Shown here: positions 43,476-52,700 of the stretch, in pieces | Position numbering within the stretch: the stretch's first letter is position 1 | Layout of the letters: each line of letters starts with the position of its first letter | NCBI RefSeq assembly: GCF_902806445.1 | Contig: NZ_LR760298.1 | Span: 744,001 to 808,000, forward strand | Direction: 5' to 3' | DNA length: 64,000 bases | DNA from: Listeria sp. PSOL-1 | Lineage (GTDB): Bacteria; Bacillota; Bacilli; Lactobacillales; Listeriaceae | Program-made: the position numbers and the translations under genes | Notes under the pieces: generated by a model | Databases searched by the model: none | What the model saw: the letters and a program-made list of their open reading frames with translations, nothing else | What the model was told of the DNA's origin: nothing

Positions 43476-44154
43476 GTATTAAGATAAAAAGCAAGATAGC
43501 TAAAGCAAGCGCCACGTAACTAACCGCACTGCTTAAATGGAAATCATGAAAGAAGATTCCTAGATAAGCCCAAATGATAACAAGAGAAAAGATGCGATCT
43601 TTCAAGCGATAACATCCATATAAACCTACTATAAACCCGATCATCAAAAATAAAATACTCCACGTTGCTTCTTGAATTCCGAAAAAATTGGCTTGCCCAA
43701 ACGTATGAAAAAAATAATTAATATTACTAATCATAGCTACAAAAATCCAACTTATGTAAAGCGAAATAGGCCACCTAAATTTCCCGTAACCACGTAAAGA
43801 ACGATATAATAAACTTAAAACAAATAGCAAAAATCCCATTATAACAAGCGAAATGAAAATCCATTCAAAATGCCAGCAAATAAGCCAAAATAAATTTAAT
43901 ACATTGGTCGCAATAAAACAAGCAGCGATTTGTTCTGTTATTTCGATTCGTTTGACGACTAACATGATGAGCCAAATAAAAAGTGCTAGATAAATGATAC
44001 TCCAAATAATAAATGTATAATTTGCCGGTGTAAAAAGCGCTTGATATTTGTGGCTTATTTCACCAGTTGTCAATCCATTTAGTGGCAAAGATTCGGCTAA
44101 AATATTTGTTGCGATCATTAATAAAAACGTGATATACATCCAAATTAATTTCAT
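43450..44154 (-). CDS. Polytopic membrane protein, distantly TspO/MBR-like
   Basis: Predicted integral membrane protein of 234 aa with about eight hydrophobic segments. The motif LPLNGLTTGEISHKY after helix 1, followed by FTPANYTFIIWSIIYL in helix 2, is typical of large TspO/MBR-related proteins of unknown function; conserved Trp and aromatic residues fit that. Start ATG 44154 has AAAGGAGGT upstream on the minus strand; the ORF reaches further to 44184 without support. It is divergent from zurA across a putative Zur box, so zinc control is possible. Confidence 0.6.
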   Translation of the reverse strand: MKLIWMYITFLLMIATNILAESLPLNGLTTGEISHKYQALFTPANYTFIIWSIIYLALFIWLIMLVVKRIEITEQIAACFIATNVLNLFWLICWHFEWIFISLVIMGFLLFVLSLLYRSLRGYGKFRWPISLYISWIFVAMISNINYFFHTFGQANFFGIQEATWSILFLMIGFIVGLYGCYRLKDRIFSLVIIWAYLGIFFHDFHLSSAVSYVALALAILLFILILKKKSHAH

Positions 44155-44211
44155 TAAAAAACCTCCTTTCATTTTTATTCCCAAAATAACGATAGCTCAA
44201 TCTTTTTTTGT

Positions 44212-44232
44212 TAATAGGATTCATTACGATTT
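44212..44232. promoter_or_regulatory. Putative Zur box
   Basis: TAATAGGATT-C-ATTACGATTT: the right half equals the Bacillus Zur half-site and the left half matches at 6 of 10 positions. Overlaps the -35 of the zurA promoter, fitting repression by ZurR when zinc is sufficient. Confidence 0.7.
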
Positions 44233-44258
44233 ACATTTTTCTTTTTTTTCGCTATACT
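44230..44258 (+). promoter_or_regulatory. SigA-type promoter of zurA-zurM-zurR
   Basis: TTTACA, 17-nt spacer, TATACT, 36 nt upstream of zurA. Confidence 0.75.
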
Positions 44259-44293
44259 GGATAAAGTAATTTGTTTATGAAGGAGTTTTCCCG

Positions 44294-45067
44294 ATGTCCA
44301 ATGTATTAAATGTTCGGCATTTATCCTTTCATTACGATAAGGAAGAAGTTTTGCAAAATATAGAGCTAGAAATAAAGCGAGGAAGTTTTACAGGTCTTAT
44401 TGGCCCTAATGGTTCTGGAAAATCCACATTATTAAAATTGATTTTGAATTTGTTAAAAATGCAAAGAGGAGAAATCATGCTCTTTCAACAAAAACAAAGT
44501 GAATTTCGCAATTGGGAAAAAATTGGTTTCGTTTCACAAAAAGCCAATTCATTTAATTCTGCCTTTCCAGCAACGGTTAAAGAAGTAGTCGCAAGTGGAT
44601 TAACAAAGAAAAAAGGGCTATTTAAGATGCTTAACCAAAAAGACCAGCAGGCAATTAAAAAAGCACTACACACTGTTTCTATGGAAGCTTTTTTAAACCG
44701 AAATATTGGCGAATTATCAGGTGGACAGCAGCAACGAGTATTTATTGCACGTTCGCTTGTTAGTAATCCTGAGTTGCTAATTTTAGATGAACCAACTGTT
44801 GGTGTTGATACAAAAAATGTAAAAGCTTTTTATGAATTATTAAAGCATCTTAACCAAGTCCACGGAATGACACTGCTCCTTGTTACACATGACCTTTTAG
44901 CCGTAAATAAATATGTCGATCACGTTGTTAGTATCAATCAGCGTATTTTGTTTGATGGATCAGCACGGGATTACCAGCTGTACTTAGAAGAACGCGAAAT
45001 AGAAGCACTTGATTCTAATGGAGAAAAGAAAGGGGAATGTTATGATTGCAACACTTTTTCACTATGA
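44294..45067 (+). CDS. zurA: Zinc ABC transporter ATP-binding protein
   Basis: ATPase of the high-affinity zinc uptake system. 257 aa with Walker A GPNGSGKST near residue 38, signature LSGGQQQR near 140, Walker B LLILDEPT. GAAGGAG upstream. Overlaps the permease gene by 26 nt. No solute-binding protein gene lies in this cluster, so it must be encoded elsewhere. Confidence 0.93.
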   Translation: MSNVLNVRHLSFHYDKEEVLQNIELEIKRGSFTGLIGPNGSGKSTLLKLILNLLKMQRGEIMLFQQKQSEFRNWEKIGFVSQKANSFNSAFPATVKEVVASGLTKKKGLFKMLNQKDQQAIKKALHTVSMEAFLNRNIGELSGGQQQRVFIARSLVSNPELLILDEPTVGVDTKNVKAFYELLKHLNQVHGMTLLLVTHDLLAVNKYVDHVVSINQRILFDGSARDYQLYLEEREIEALDSNGEKKGECYDCNTFSL

Positions 45068-45890
45068 TTTTATTCGCAATACATTTATTGTTGGCTTAGT
45101 CATTGGGATTGTTGCTCCTCTTCTTGGAAGTTTCATCGTAGTGCGCAGACTATCTCTTATGGCAGATGCGCTTAGTCATGTGAGTTTAGCAGGAATTGCA
45201 GTTAGTTTATTTTTAAGCAAAACGTATGCGCCACTTGCTGGATTTAATCCTTTGTATCTAGGTTTCGGCTTTGCTACAGGTGGGTCTTTACTGATGGAGA
45301 AATTGCGTAACGTTTATAAGCACTTCGAGGAGCTAGCTATCCCGATTATTATGTCAGCTGGGATGGGCTTTTCTGTTATCTTTATTTCACTTGCCAACGG
45401 TTTTAATACCGATTTATTTAGTTATTTGTTTGGAAGTGTAAGCGCGGTAAGTAAAGTAGATATGTATACGATTATCGTTGTTTCCATTCTTGTTTTTAGT
45501 GTGATTATTTCGCTTTACAAAGAATTATTTTTGCTTTCTTTTGATGAAGAATATGCACGTGTTTCGGGTATTAAAGCGAAGGTATTTGATGTTATTTTTA
45601 TGGTGCTTGTTGCGCTTGTTATCGCTAGTTCGATGAGAATCGTTGGTATTTTGCTCGTATCGAGTTTAATGACACTTCCGGTTGCAGCAGCTATTCGAAT
45701 TGCTAAAGGTTTTAAACAGGCCATTTTCTTAGCCATTTTGTTTGGCGAAATTGCAGTGATTAGCGGTCTTTTTAGCGCTTATTACCTTAACTTGGCACCG
45801 GGGGGAACGATTGTCCTTATTTCAGTATCCATTTTGATTGTAACAATGATTACACAAAAAATTCAAATCAAGCGTTCAATTTCTAAATGA
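45042..45890 (+). CDS. zurM: Zinc ABC transporter permease
   Basis: ABC-3 family integral membrane permease, 282 aa, about eight membrane helices; contains the family region LMADALSHVSLAGIA and GFSVIFISLANGFNTDL. Start ATG 45042 after AAAGGGGAA; an earlier in-frame start at 45009 is inside zurA and has no site. Partner of ZurA. Confidence 0.93.
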   Translation: MIATLFHYDFIRNTFIVGLVIGIVAPLLGSFIVVRRLSLMADALSHVSLAGIAVSLFLSKTYAPLAGFNPLYLGFGFATGGSLLMEKLRNVYKHFEELAIPIIMSAGMGFSVIFISLANGFNTDLFSYLFGSVSAVSKVDMYTIIVVSILVFSVIISLYKELFLLSFDEEYARVSGIKAKVFDVIFMVLVALVIASSMRIVGILLVSSLMTLPVAAAIRIAKGFKQAIFLAILFGEIAVISGLFSAYYLNLAPGGTIVLISVSILIVTMITQKIQIKRSISK

Positions 45891-45899
45891 GGTGAAAAA

Positions 45900-46325
45900 A
45901 TGGTTTTTACAGCAAATGAAGCATTAGCTAAATTGAAAGATAAAGGTTATAAACATACAGATAAACGTGAATTTTTGATTGACCTTTTTGCTAGAAAAAA
46001 TTGTTATTTAACAGCACGCGACGTATTGGATAATATGAAAGATGATTTTAAAGGCATAAGTTTCGATACCATTTATCGTAATTTATCATTATTTGTTGAA
46101 TTAGGCATTTTTGAAGAAACAGATCTTTCGGGAGAGAAAAATTTCCGATTAGCTTGTTCGCACGATCATCACCATCATCATTTTATTTGCCTTTCTTGCG
46201 GCAGAACAAGAGAAATTATGATGTGTCCAATGGATTTTTTAACAGAAGCTTTACCTGGATATGAAATTGATGGACATAAGTTTGAAGTTTATGGAAAATG
46301 CCCCGATTGTCAGAAAGCAAAATAA
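45900..46325 (+). CDS. zurR: Zinc uptake regulator, Fur family
   Basis: Zinc-responsive repressor (Zur) of 141 aa. Winged helix about residues 10-80 ([18 protein letters not shown]), His-rich [11 protein letters not shown], and two Cys pairs CLSCG and CPDC forming the structural zinc site. Third gene of the zur operon, nine nt after zurM, likely autoregulating via the box at 44212. Its stop codon is inside repeat copy C. Confidence 0.94.
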   Translation: MVFTANEALAKLKDKGYKHTDKREFLIDLFARKNCYLTARDVLDNMKDDFKGISFDTIYRNLSLFVELGIFEETDLSGEKNFRLACSHDHHHHHFICLSCGRTREIMMCPMDFLTEALPGYEIDGHKFEVYGKCPDCQKAK

Positions 46326-46435
46326 ATCGACGACAAGCGTTAAAAAAGTTTGCCAGATTTCCGTATGCTCACGGATTCTGGCAAACTTCTTTAATAAATG
46401 CTTTCGCTCGATTTGTTGTGTTCGGCATGTAGAAC
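46319..46435. repeat. Dispersed palindromic intergenic repeat, copy C (inverted)
   Basis: Outer arms AAATAAATCGACGACAAGCG and GCTTTCGCTCGATTTGTTG, inner near-perfect hairpin AAGTTTGCCAGA/TCTGGCAAACTT with CCGT/ACGG above it. Read on the minus strand it matches copies B and D from TACAT through the GGTTTGCC hairpin. Overlaps the zurR stop codon and separates convergent zurR and ispG. Confidence 0.78.
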
Positions 46436-46488
46436 ACACGAATCGCATGATGACAAAGACGCTTTATTTTACATACCTATGAAAATCG

Positions 46489-47592
46489 TTATTCAGCTTC
46501 TTCGGCACTTTTTTTAGCAAAATACTCTTTCGCTAGAATATCGATTTCTTTTTTTAGTTCCAAAACCATGGTTTCTTCAGGAACTTTACGAACAATTTTG
46601 CCACGGCGGAAAAGAAGGCCCTCCCCACGTGCGCCAGCAATTCCAATGTCTGCCTCACGAGCTTCACCAGGACCGTTAACTGCACAACCAAGGACAGCAA
46701 CTTTAATTGGCGCTTTAATCGATGAAATATATTCTTCCACCTCATTTGCGATACTGATTAAATCAATTTCGATTCGTCCGCAAGTTGGGCAAGAAATAAG
46801 GGTTGCTGCATTTGACGCTAAGCCAAATGATTTTAATAATTCGCGAGCAACTTTGATTTCTTCGACAGGATCAGCACTTAAAGAAACACGTAATGTATTT
46901 CCAATGCCACGGCTTAAAATAGCTCCTAATCCTGCTGCGCTTTTAATTCCACCTGCGAATTGGGTGCCTGATTCTGTAATACCGAGGTGAAGGGGATAAT
47001 CAAAAGCGCGACTTGCTTTATCATAAGCCTCAACGGCCAAATTCACATCAGAGGCCTTGAGTGAAACGATAATATCATGAAAATCTAGATCTTCTAAGAT
47101 TTTAATATGGTCGAGTGCACTTTCAACCATACCATCAGCTGTTGGATAGCCGTATTTTTGAATGATTTTTTTCTCGAGGCTTCCGGCATTCACACCAATT
47201 CTAATGGGGATACCTTTAGCTTTTGCTGCTGTAACAACTTTTTCGACGCGTTCTTTACGACCAATATTGCCTGGATTGATTCTGATTTTATCAACACCAG
47301 CTTCAATCGCTTTCAGTGCTAAGCGGTAATCAAAATGAATATCTGCAACAAGTGGTATATTGATGCGCTTTTTTATATCGTTTAAAGCATTAGCTGCGCG
47401 TTCATCTGGACAGGCTACACGAACAATTTGGCAACCAGCTTCTTCTAAACGAAGAATTTCAGCGACCGTTGCCTCAACATCATGTGTTTTTGTTGTAGCC
47501 ATACTTTGGATAAATAGTTCATTACTGCCACCAATTGTCAATGGACCAACTTTAACAGGGCGGGTATTTGTACGATGAGTTCTTTCTTTCAA
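46489..47592 (-). CDS. ispG: 4-hydroxy-3-methylbut-2-enyl diphosphate synthase
   Basis: Penultimate MEP-pathway enzyme, iron-sulfur. 367 aa: TIM barrel beginning [32 protein letters not shown], and the cluster ligands in [10 protein letters not shown] and [27 protein letters not shown]-type site upstream (47605 region). Same pathway as ispH. Confidence 0.97.
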   Translation of the reverse strand: MKERTHRTNTRPVKVGPLTIGGSNELFIQSMATTKTHDVEATVAEILRLEEAGCQIVRVACPDERAANALNDIKKRINIPLVADIHFDYRLALKAIEAGVDKIRINPGNIGRKERVEKVVTAAKAKGIPIRIGVNAGSLEKKIIQKYGYPTADGMVESALDHIKILEDLDFHDIIVSLKASDVNLAVEAYDKASRAFDYPLHLGITESGTQFAGGIKSAAGLGAILSRGIGNTLRVSLSADPVEEIKVARELLKSFGLASNAATLISCPTCGRIEIDLISIANEVEEYISSIKAPIKVAVLGCAVNGPGEAREADIGIAGARGEGLLFRRGKIVRKVPEETMVLELKKEIDILAKEYFAKKSAEEAE

Positions 47593-47697
47593 GAGAACAT
47601 TCGCTCCTTTTGATTGATTTCATTAGCTTATCATACCACTATTTTACAAAGAAAGCACTACGAGAACAATGAGAATTTGCTGAGAAAAAGTAATCTA

Positions 47698-48477
47698 CTA
47701 CTCAGCCAGTTTAGCAGGAATTGTTCTAAGCGTTAGAAAAATAATAATTAAGCTCACTATGATGTTAATTTCAGTTCCAAAGGGTACAGCAGTTTGGAGC
47801 CAGCTCATAATCATCTCAAACGTTGTTGCTAGCGTAATACTGTAAGCAGCAATCATCCAATTTTCGCGGTAAGAAATACCTGCTTTGCCAAATCCAGATA
47901 AAATAAAACCAAACAAAGCATAAATGGCAACACGTAAAAAAGTAACACCTAACATGAAAATGAAAACAAACACTAAAATAATGGGACTTAAATACTTTGA
48001 TAATTTGTCAATCGCTTGATAATTGTTCAACAAATCAGCTTTGTTATGAATACCAGCAGCATCATAGCCAATACTTTGTGATATACCTGGCCCTGTAAAA
48101 TAAATTTTATCAGCTAAAAAAGCAATAGCTCCATCATAGGAAGAAACTTTATTATCAATATCATCTGAATCAAGTGTACCAGTCGAATCAAAGTAAATAT
48201 GTAGTTTGCCTTTATCAATGGCTATCGGTAGGGTTTTATTCTTCGTGACTAATTTTCCGTTTGTTGTACTGAATTCAGGTATTTCATTTTTAATCGTTTC
48301 TTGTCCGATTTTAAGTGCGTCCCTGACCGTCATTGTTGTGTAAAAAGCGAGTGGCAAGAAAGCAACAAACGATAAAATAACAAGATAGATGATACTTTTA
48401 CTTGTTTTATCTTGACGAAATGTAGCAATATCAGCAGGGGAATAAAGACTTTTCCAAAAGCGCTTAAATAGATTCAT
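47698..48477 (-). CDS. DUF1189 family membrane protein
   Basis: Membrane protein of 259 aa that I recognise as the DUF1189 family; function unknown. Cytoplasmic N-terminus (MNLFKRFWKSLYSPADIATFR), one helix (about 30-50), an extracytoplasmic domain (55-145), then four or so helices to the C-terminus. AGGTGCAAATAAAAAA upstream on the minus strand is a weak start site. The ispG-DUF1189-sodA neighbourhood is standard for Listeria. Confidence 0.75.
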   Translation of the reverse strand: MNLFKRFWKSLYSPADIATFRQDKTSKSIIYLVILSFVAFLPLAFYTTMTVRDALKIGQETIKNEIPEFSTTNGKLVTKNKTLPIAIDKGKLHIYFDSTGTLDSDDIDNKVSSYDGAIAFLADKIYFTGPGISQSIGYDAAGIHNKADLLNNYQAIDKLSKYLSPIILVFVFIFMLGVTFLRVAIYALFGFILSGFGKAGISYRENWMIAAYSITLATTFEMIMSWLQTAVPFGTEINIIVSLIIIFLTLRTIPAKLAE

Positions 48478-48736
48478 TTTTTTATTTGCACCTCACAGTT
48501 TTGTTTGAAAATAAAAATACGGGGAAGATAAAGACGGATAGCTTGTTTGCTAACTATCTTCTACTCACTTATGATAGCGTGATTTTCCTGTAAAAGCAAC
48601 ATAAGCAGAAAAATTGCAACAAGTAGAGATGAATGGTAGTCTAAAAAGCGTAGAGAAACACGAAAAATGTTGAGGCATTTATCGCTCGTTTTTTGCGCAT
48701 CAATTATTCACTTAAAAACTAAGGAGGAATTTTACG
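48478..48736. other. Intergenic region between DUF1189 gene and sodA
   Basis: Holds the sodA promoter: TTGCAA (48614-48619), 17-nt spacer, TAGTCT (48637-48642) with a TGG extension. Near 48677-48700 the sequence GCATTTATCGCTCGTTTTTT resembles one arm of the dispersed repeat. No coding sequence seen. Confidence 0.5.
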
Positions 48737-49345
48737 ATGGCTTATGAATTACCAAAACTGGAGTATACTTTTGATGCTTTAGAACCTAACATTGACAAAG
48801 AAACAATGGAGATTCATTATACAAAGCATCATAATACCTACGTGACAAAATTAAACGATGCTTTAAAAGGACATGATGATTTAGCGGCTAAGCCAATTGA
48901 TGAGCTTGTTGCTGATTTAAATAGTGTGCCAGAAGATATTCAAACAGCTGTACGCAATAACGGCGGTGGCCATGCAAATCATACATTGTTTTGGTCGATT
49001 TTAAGTCCAAGCGGTGGTGGCGAACCAACTGGTGCATTAAAAGAAGCGATTGATAGTACTTTTGGCAATTTCAAAGACTTTAAAGAAAAATTTGCAGCAG
49101 CGGCTGCAGGTCGTTTTGGTTCTGGCTGGGCTTGGTTAGTACTAAACAATGGTAAGCTTGAAATTATTAGCACGCCAAATCAAGATTCCCCGTTGACAGA
49201 TGGCAAGTATCCCGTTATGGGCCTTGACGTTTGGGAGCATGCATATTACCTTAAATTTCAAAATCGTCGTCCAGAATATATTGATGCTTTCTGGAACGTT
49301 ATTGATTGGTCAGAAGTTGGCAAGCGTTACGATAATGCAAAATAA
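48737..49345 (+). CDS. sodA: Superoxide dismutase (Mn/Fe type)
   Basis: Converts superoxide to oxygen and peroxide. 202 aa with metal ligands H27, H82 and the Asp/His of DVWEHAYYL (about 164-168). The GGGGHANH region reads [13 protein letters not shown], typical of manganese enzymes. AAGGAGG upstream. Marks the left border of the CRISPR-Cas locus and ends at a strong terminator. Confidence 0.98.
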   Translation: MAYELPKLEYTFDALEPNIDKETMEIHYTKHHNTYVTKLNDALKGHDDLAAKPIDELVADLNSVPEDIQTAVRNNGGGHANHTLFWSILSPSGGGEPTGALKEAIDSTFGNFKDFKEKFAAAAAGRFGSGWAWLVLNNGKLEIISTPNQDSPLTDGKYPVMGLDVWEHAYYLKFQNRRPEYIDAFWNVIDWSEVGKRYDNAK

Positions 49346-49394
49346 AAAATGGCTAGATGGCTATGTGAGAACATAACTATCTAGCTATTTTTTT
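49346..49394 (+). terminator. Intrinsic terminator after sodA
   Basis: A long stem (TGGCTAGATGGCTATGT with ACATAACTATCTAGCTA, minor mismatches) followed by TTTTTTT. Isolates sodA from the CRISPR locus. Confidence 0.9.
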
Positions 49395-49445
49395 ATACAA
49401 TCGTCTTGTACTTTCTATTAAATATTCAGCATATTTTTAATTTTT

Positions 49446-49455
49446 ATGGTATAAT
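49446..49455 (+). promoter_or_regulatory. Candidate extended -10 promoter for cas9 mRNA
   Basis: ATGGTATAAT gives a perfect TATAAT with a TGG extension, the same motif as in the array promoter at 55566-55575. No clear -35. It is the only good plus-strand -10 I see between sodA and cas9, and would give a 5' leader of about 270 nt running through the tracrRNA region in antisense. Confidence 0.5.
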
Positions 49456-49556
49456 AAAAGCATAGAGCATTTCTTCAAAATAGAATAGTGAAATAATAAA
49501 GCGCTATCACAAAAAATACGATCGTTTATTTAGTCCATACTAAGAAAAGGAGGTAA

Positions 49557-49651
49557 ATAAAAAAACGCCGAAAACAGCGTCACTTAATAAAAAGTTGATT
49601 ACGGACTAAGCCTTATTTTAACTCGCTATGTTGTTTTGAATGCTACCAACA
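49557..49651 (-). ncRNA. tracrRNA of the type II-A system
   Basis: On the minus strand the transcript starts around 49651, carries the anti-repeat (plus-strand 49614-49650; its GCTATGT-GTTTTGAATGCT core matches the CRISPR repeat with two mismatches), then AAAATAAGGCTTAGTCCG, the nexus region ATCAACTT, and ends in a GC hairpin (49565-49580) with a seven-base T-run (plus-strand A 49559-49565). The layout equals tracrRNAs of Listeria and Streptococcus II-A loci, including the upper bulge. It base-pairs with the pre-crRNA for RNase III processing and anchors Cas9. Confidence 0.93.
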
Positions 49652-49656
49652 ATTCT

Positions 49657-49684
49657 ATTATAACAAACTTTGAGAAATATACAA
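49657..49684 (-). promoter_or_regulatory. tracrRNA promoter
   Basis: On the minus strand TTGTAT (49684-49679), 16-nt spacer, TATAAT (49662-49657) with an upstream TGT (extended -10). Confidence 0.78.
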
Positions 49685-49730
49685 CAATTAAGATCAGGAA
49701 TTGGAAAATAAATAAAGGAGATGGAGTAAG

Positions 49731-52700
49731 GTGAAAAAAGAGTATACGATAGGACTTGATATTGGTACGGCAAGTGTTGGCTGGGCAGTAGTGACACAGG
49801 ATAATAATTTGATGCGTAGACGGATGAAGATTATGGGGGATGTTGATAAAGCTTCTGTAAAGAAAAACTTTTGGGGTGTGCGGCTTTTTGATGAAAGTGA
49901 AACAGCAGCGTCTACGCGTATCAAGCGAACAGCTAGACGCCGTTATAATCGACGTCGGCAGAGAATTTGCTATTTACAAGCTATTTTTGCTGAGGAGATG
50001 AACAAGTTAGATCAAAACTTCTTTTTTCGCTTAAATGAGAGTTTTTTGGTAACAGAAGACAAATTAAATGAACGCCATCCGCTTTTTGGAACGCTTGAAG
50101 AAGAAGTGGCTTACCATAAAAAATACCCAACCATTTATCATTTACGGAAAGAGTTAGTGGACAGCACGGAAAAAGCAGATTTGCGCTATATTTATCTTGC
50201 ATTAGCTCATATGATTAAATATCGAGGGAATTTTTTAGTTGAGGGAAAATTAAGTACAGAAAATTCTTCTATAAAAGAAACATTTCGAGCTTTTTTAAAG
50301 GCTTATAACCAAGCCTTTCAAGAAGACAGCGCAATAAATAAAGTGGATGAAACAATAGATGTTAGCGCTGCTCTTACGGAAAAAGTTTCTCCTTTAAGAA
50401 AAGCTGAACTTGTATTAGCCTTATTTCCTGATGAAAAGAAAAATACCCTTTTCCATCAACTACTCAAAATGATTGTTGGTTTGCAAGGAAATTTTAAAAA
50501 AAGCTTTTCGCTGGCTGAGGATGCTGTGTTGCAGTTTTCTAAGGAAGACTATGAAACGTCGCTAGAAGCTTTCTTAGAGAATGTAAACGGTGAGTACATA
50601 GATGTATTTGAAAGCGCGAAACAAGCATATCATGCAGTGATCCTATCTGACATTTTGACAGCAAAAGATAAAGCAACAACAGCTAAATTCTCAGCAGGAA
50701 TGGTGGAGCGTTATGATAATCATCAAAAAGATTTAGCCAAACTAAAATCCTTCATCTCTAAACATCTGCCCGAACAATATACAGCTTTTTTTAAGGATAT
50801 ATCAGTAAATGGTTATGCTGGTTACATAGGAAATAGTAAAAAAACAGGTCAGGATGATTTTTATAGCTATGTAAGAAAAGCAATTGAAAAAATACCTAAC
50901 GCTGAGTATTTTATTGAAAAAATGGATAGAAAAGATTTTTTACGAAAACAACGAACCTTCGATAATGGGGTTATTCCACATCAGATCCATTTAGAAGAAC
51001 TTGAAGCAGTGATTCACAAGCAATCTAAGTATTATCCTTTTTTAAAAGAACAGTTGACTAAAATTAAAGGAATCCTGACGTTTAGAATTCCCTATTATGT
51101 CGGGCCTTTAGCGAATGGAAATAGTGATTTTGCTTGGTTAGCTCGAAAATCAAATGAAAAAATTACGCCATGGAATCTAGAAGAGGTAGTAAATTTAGGA
51201 GAATCCGCAACGAAATTTATTAGCAAGATGACAAATTTTGATCAATATTTGCCCAATGAAAAGGTATTACCTAAACACAGTTTATTGTATCAGAAATATG
51301 CTGTTTATAATGAGCTCACGAAAGTAGAATATAAAGATGAAAGAGGAATAATTCACAATTTTTCAGGTGCTGAAAAGGAAAAAATTTTTACAGACCTGTT
51401 TAAACAAAAGCGAAAAGTGACTAAAAAAGCGTTAGAACAGTTTTTAAGAAATGAGTACAATATCGATCAGCCAACTGTTCTTGGCATTGAAAATTCTTTT
51501 AATGCAAGTTATGCGACGTATCATGATTTTATTAGTATGGGAGTAAATTCAGCATTACTAGAGGATTCTAAATATGAAGAAACGTTTGAGGAAATTGTAA
51601 AAATCATGACCGTTTTTGAAGATCGTCGTATGACACATGAACAGTTAAAGCCATTTGCAGAGAACTTTTCTAAAGAGGTTATGAAAAAAATGGAGCGGCG
51701 TCATTATACTGGCTGGGGGCGATTATCAGCAAAGCTTATCCATGGCATTTACGATAAACAAACAAAGAAAACGATTTTAGACTATTTAATGAACGATGAT
51801 GGGCCTAAGAGAAACATCAATCGAAATTTAATGCAGTTAATAAATGATGACAACTTATCTTTCAAAGCAAAAATCCAAGAAATCCAGACGAATAGCAGTC
51901 CAGATGATCTGCGGAAATCCGTTAGAGATCTAGCAGGAAGTCCAGCGATTAAACGTGGAATCCTTCAAAGCTTACAAATAGTAGATGAGTTAGTAGAAAT
52001 TATCGGTTACCCGCCGAAAAATATTGTCATTGAAATGGCACGTGAAAATCAAAAAACATCAAAAACAAGGTCACGTTTAAAATCATTAAGTGACATGTTG
52101 AAAGATTTTGGCAGTCATCTTTTAAGCGACCACCCGGTAAAAAATGAAGCATTGCAAAACGATCGTTTATATCTTTACTATCTACAAAATGGAAAAGACA
52201 TGTATACTGGCGATCAGTTAGATCTTCATAAAGTGATGTTTGAACCTAATTATTATGATATTGATCATATTGTTCCACAAAAGTTCACTGTAGACAATTC
52301 GTTTGATAATCGCGTTTTAGTAAGCCAAGCAGCTAATCGAGAAAAAAGCGATGATGTTCCTAGCACGAAAATTATAAGAAAAATGAAACCGTTCTGGGAG
52401 TCTCTCCACAAGTCAAATTTAATCAGTAAACGAAAGCTCGAGAATTTAACGAAAGCAGAGCGTGGTGGTTTAACCGAGAAAGATAAAGCTGATTTTATTA
52501 AACGTCAACTCGTTGAAACGCGCCAAATAACAAAGCATGTTGCACGCATCTTGGATAGTCGGTATAACAAAGTCAAGGATGATTCTGGGGAAGTCATTCG
52601 GAAGGTTCATATTATTAATTTAAAAGCCGCTTTAATTAGCCAATTTCGAAAAGATTTTAGTGTTTATAAAGTACGTGAAATAAGTGATTACCATCATGCT

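Noticed and set aside
49621-49650. A second CRISPR repeat upstream of cas9
   Set aside because: The match to the repeat here is the tracrRNA anti-repeat: it carries the characteristic bulge and mismatches, is followed by the tracrRNA hairpins, and no spacer or second repeat is near.
49650-49800. Long tracrRNA form that would direct Cas9 to its own promoter, as known in Streptococcus pyogenes
   Set aside because: Reading the minus strand upstream of the tracrRNA start, I found no repeat-like GTTTTAGAGC segment and no second clear promoter.
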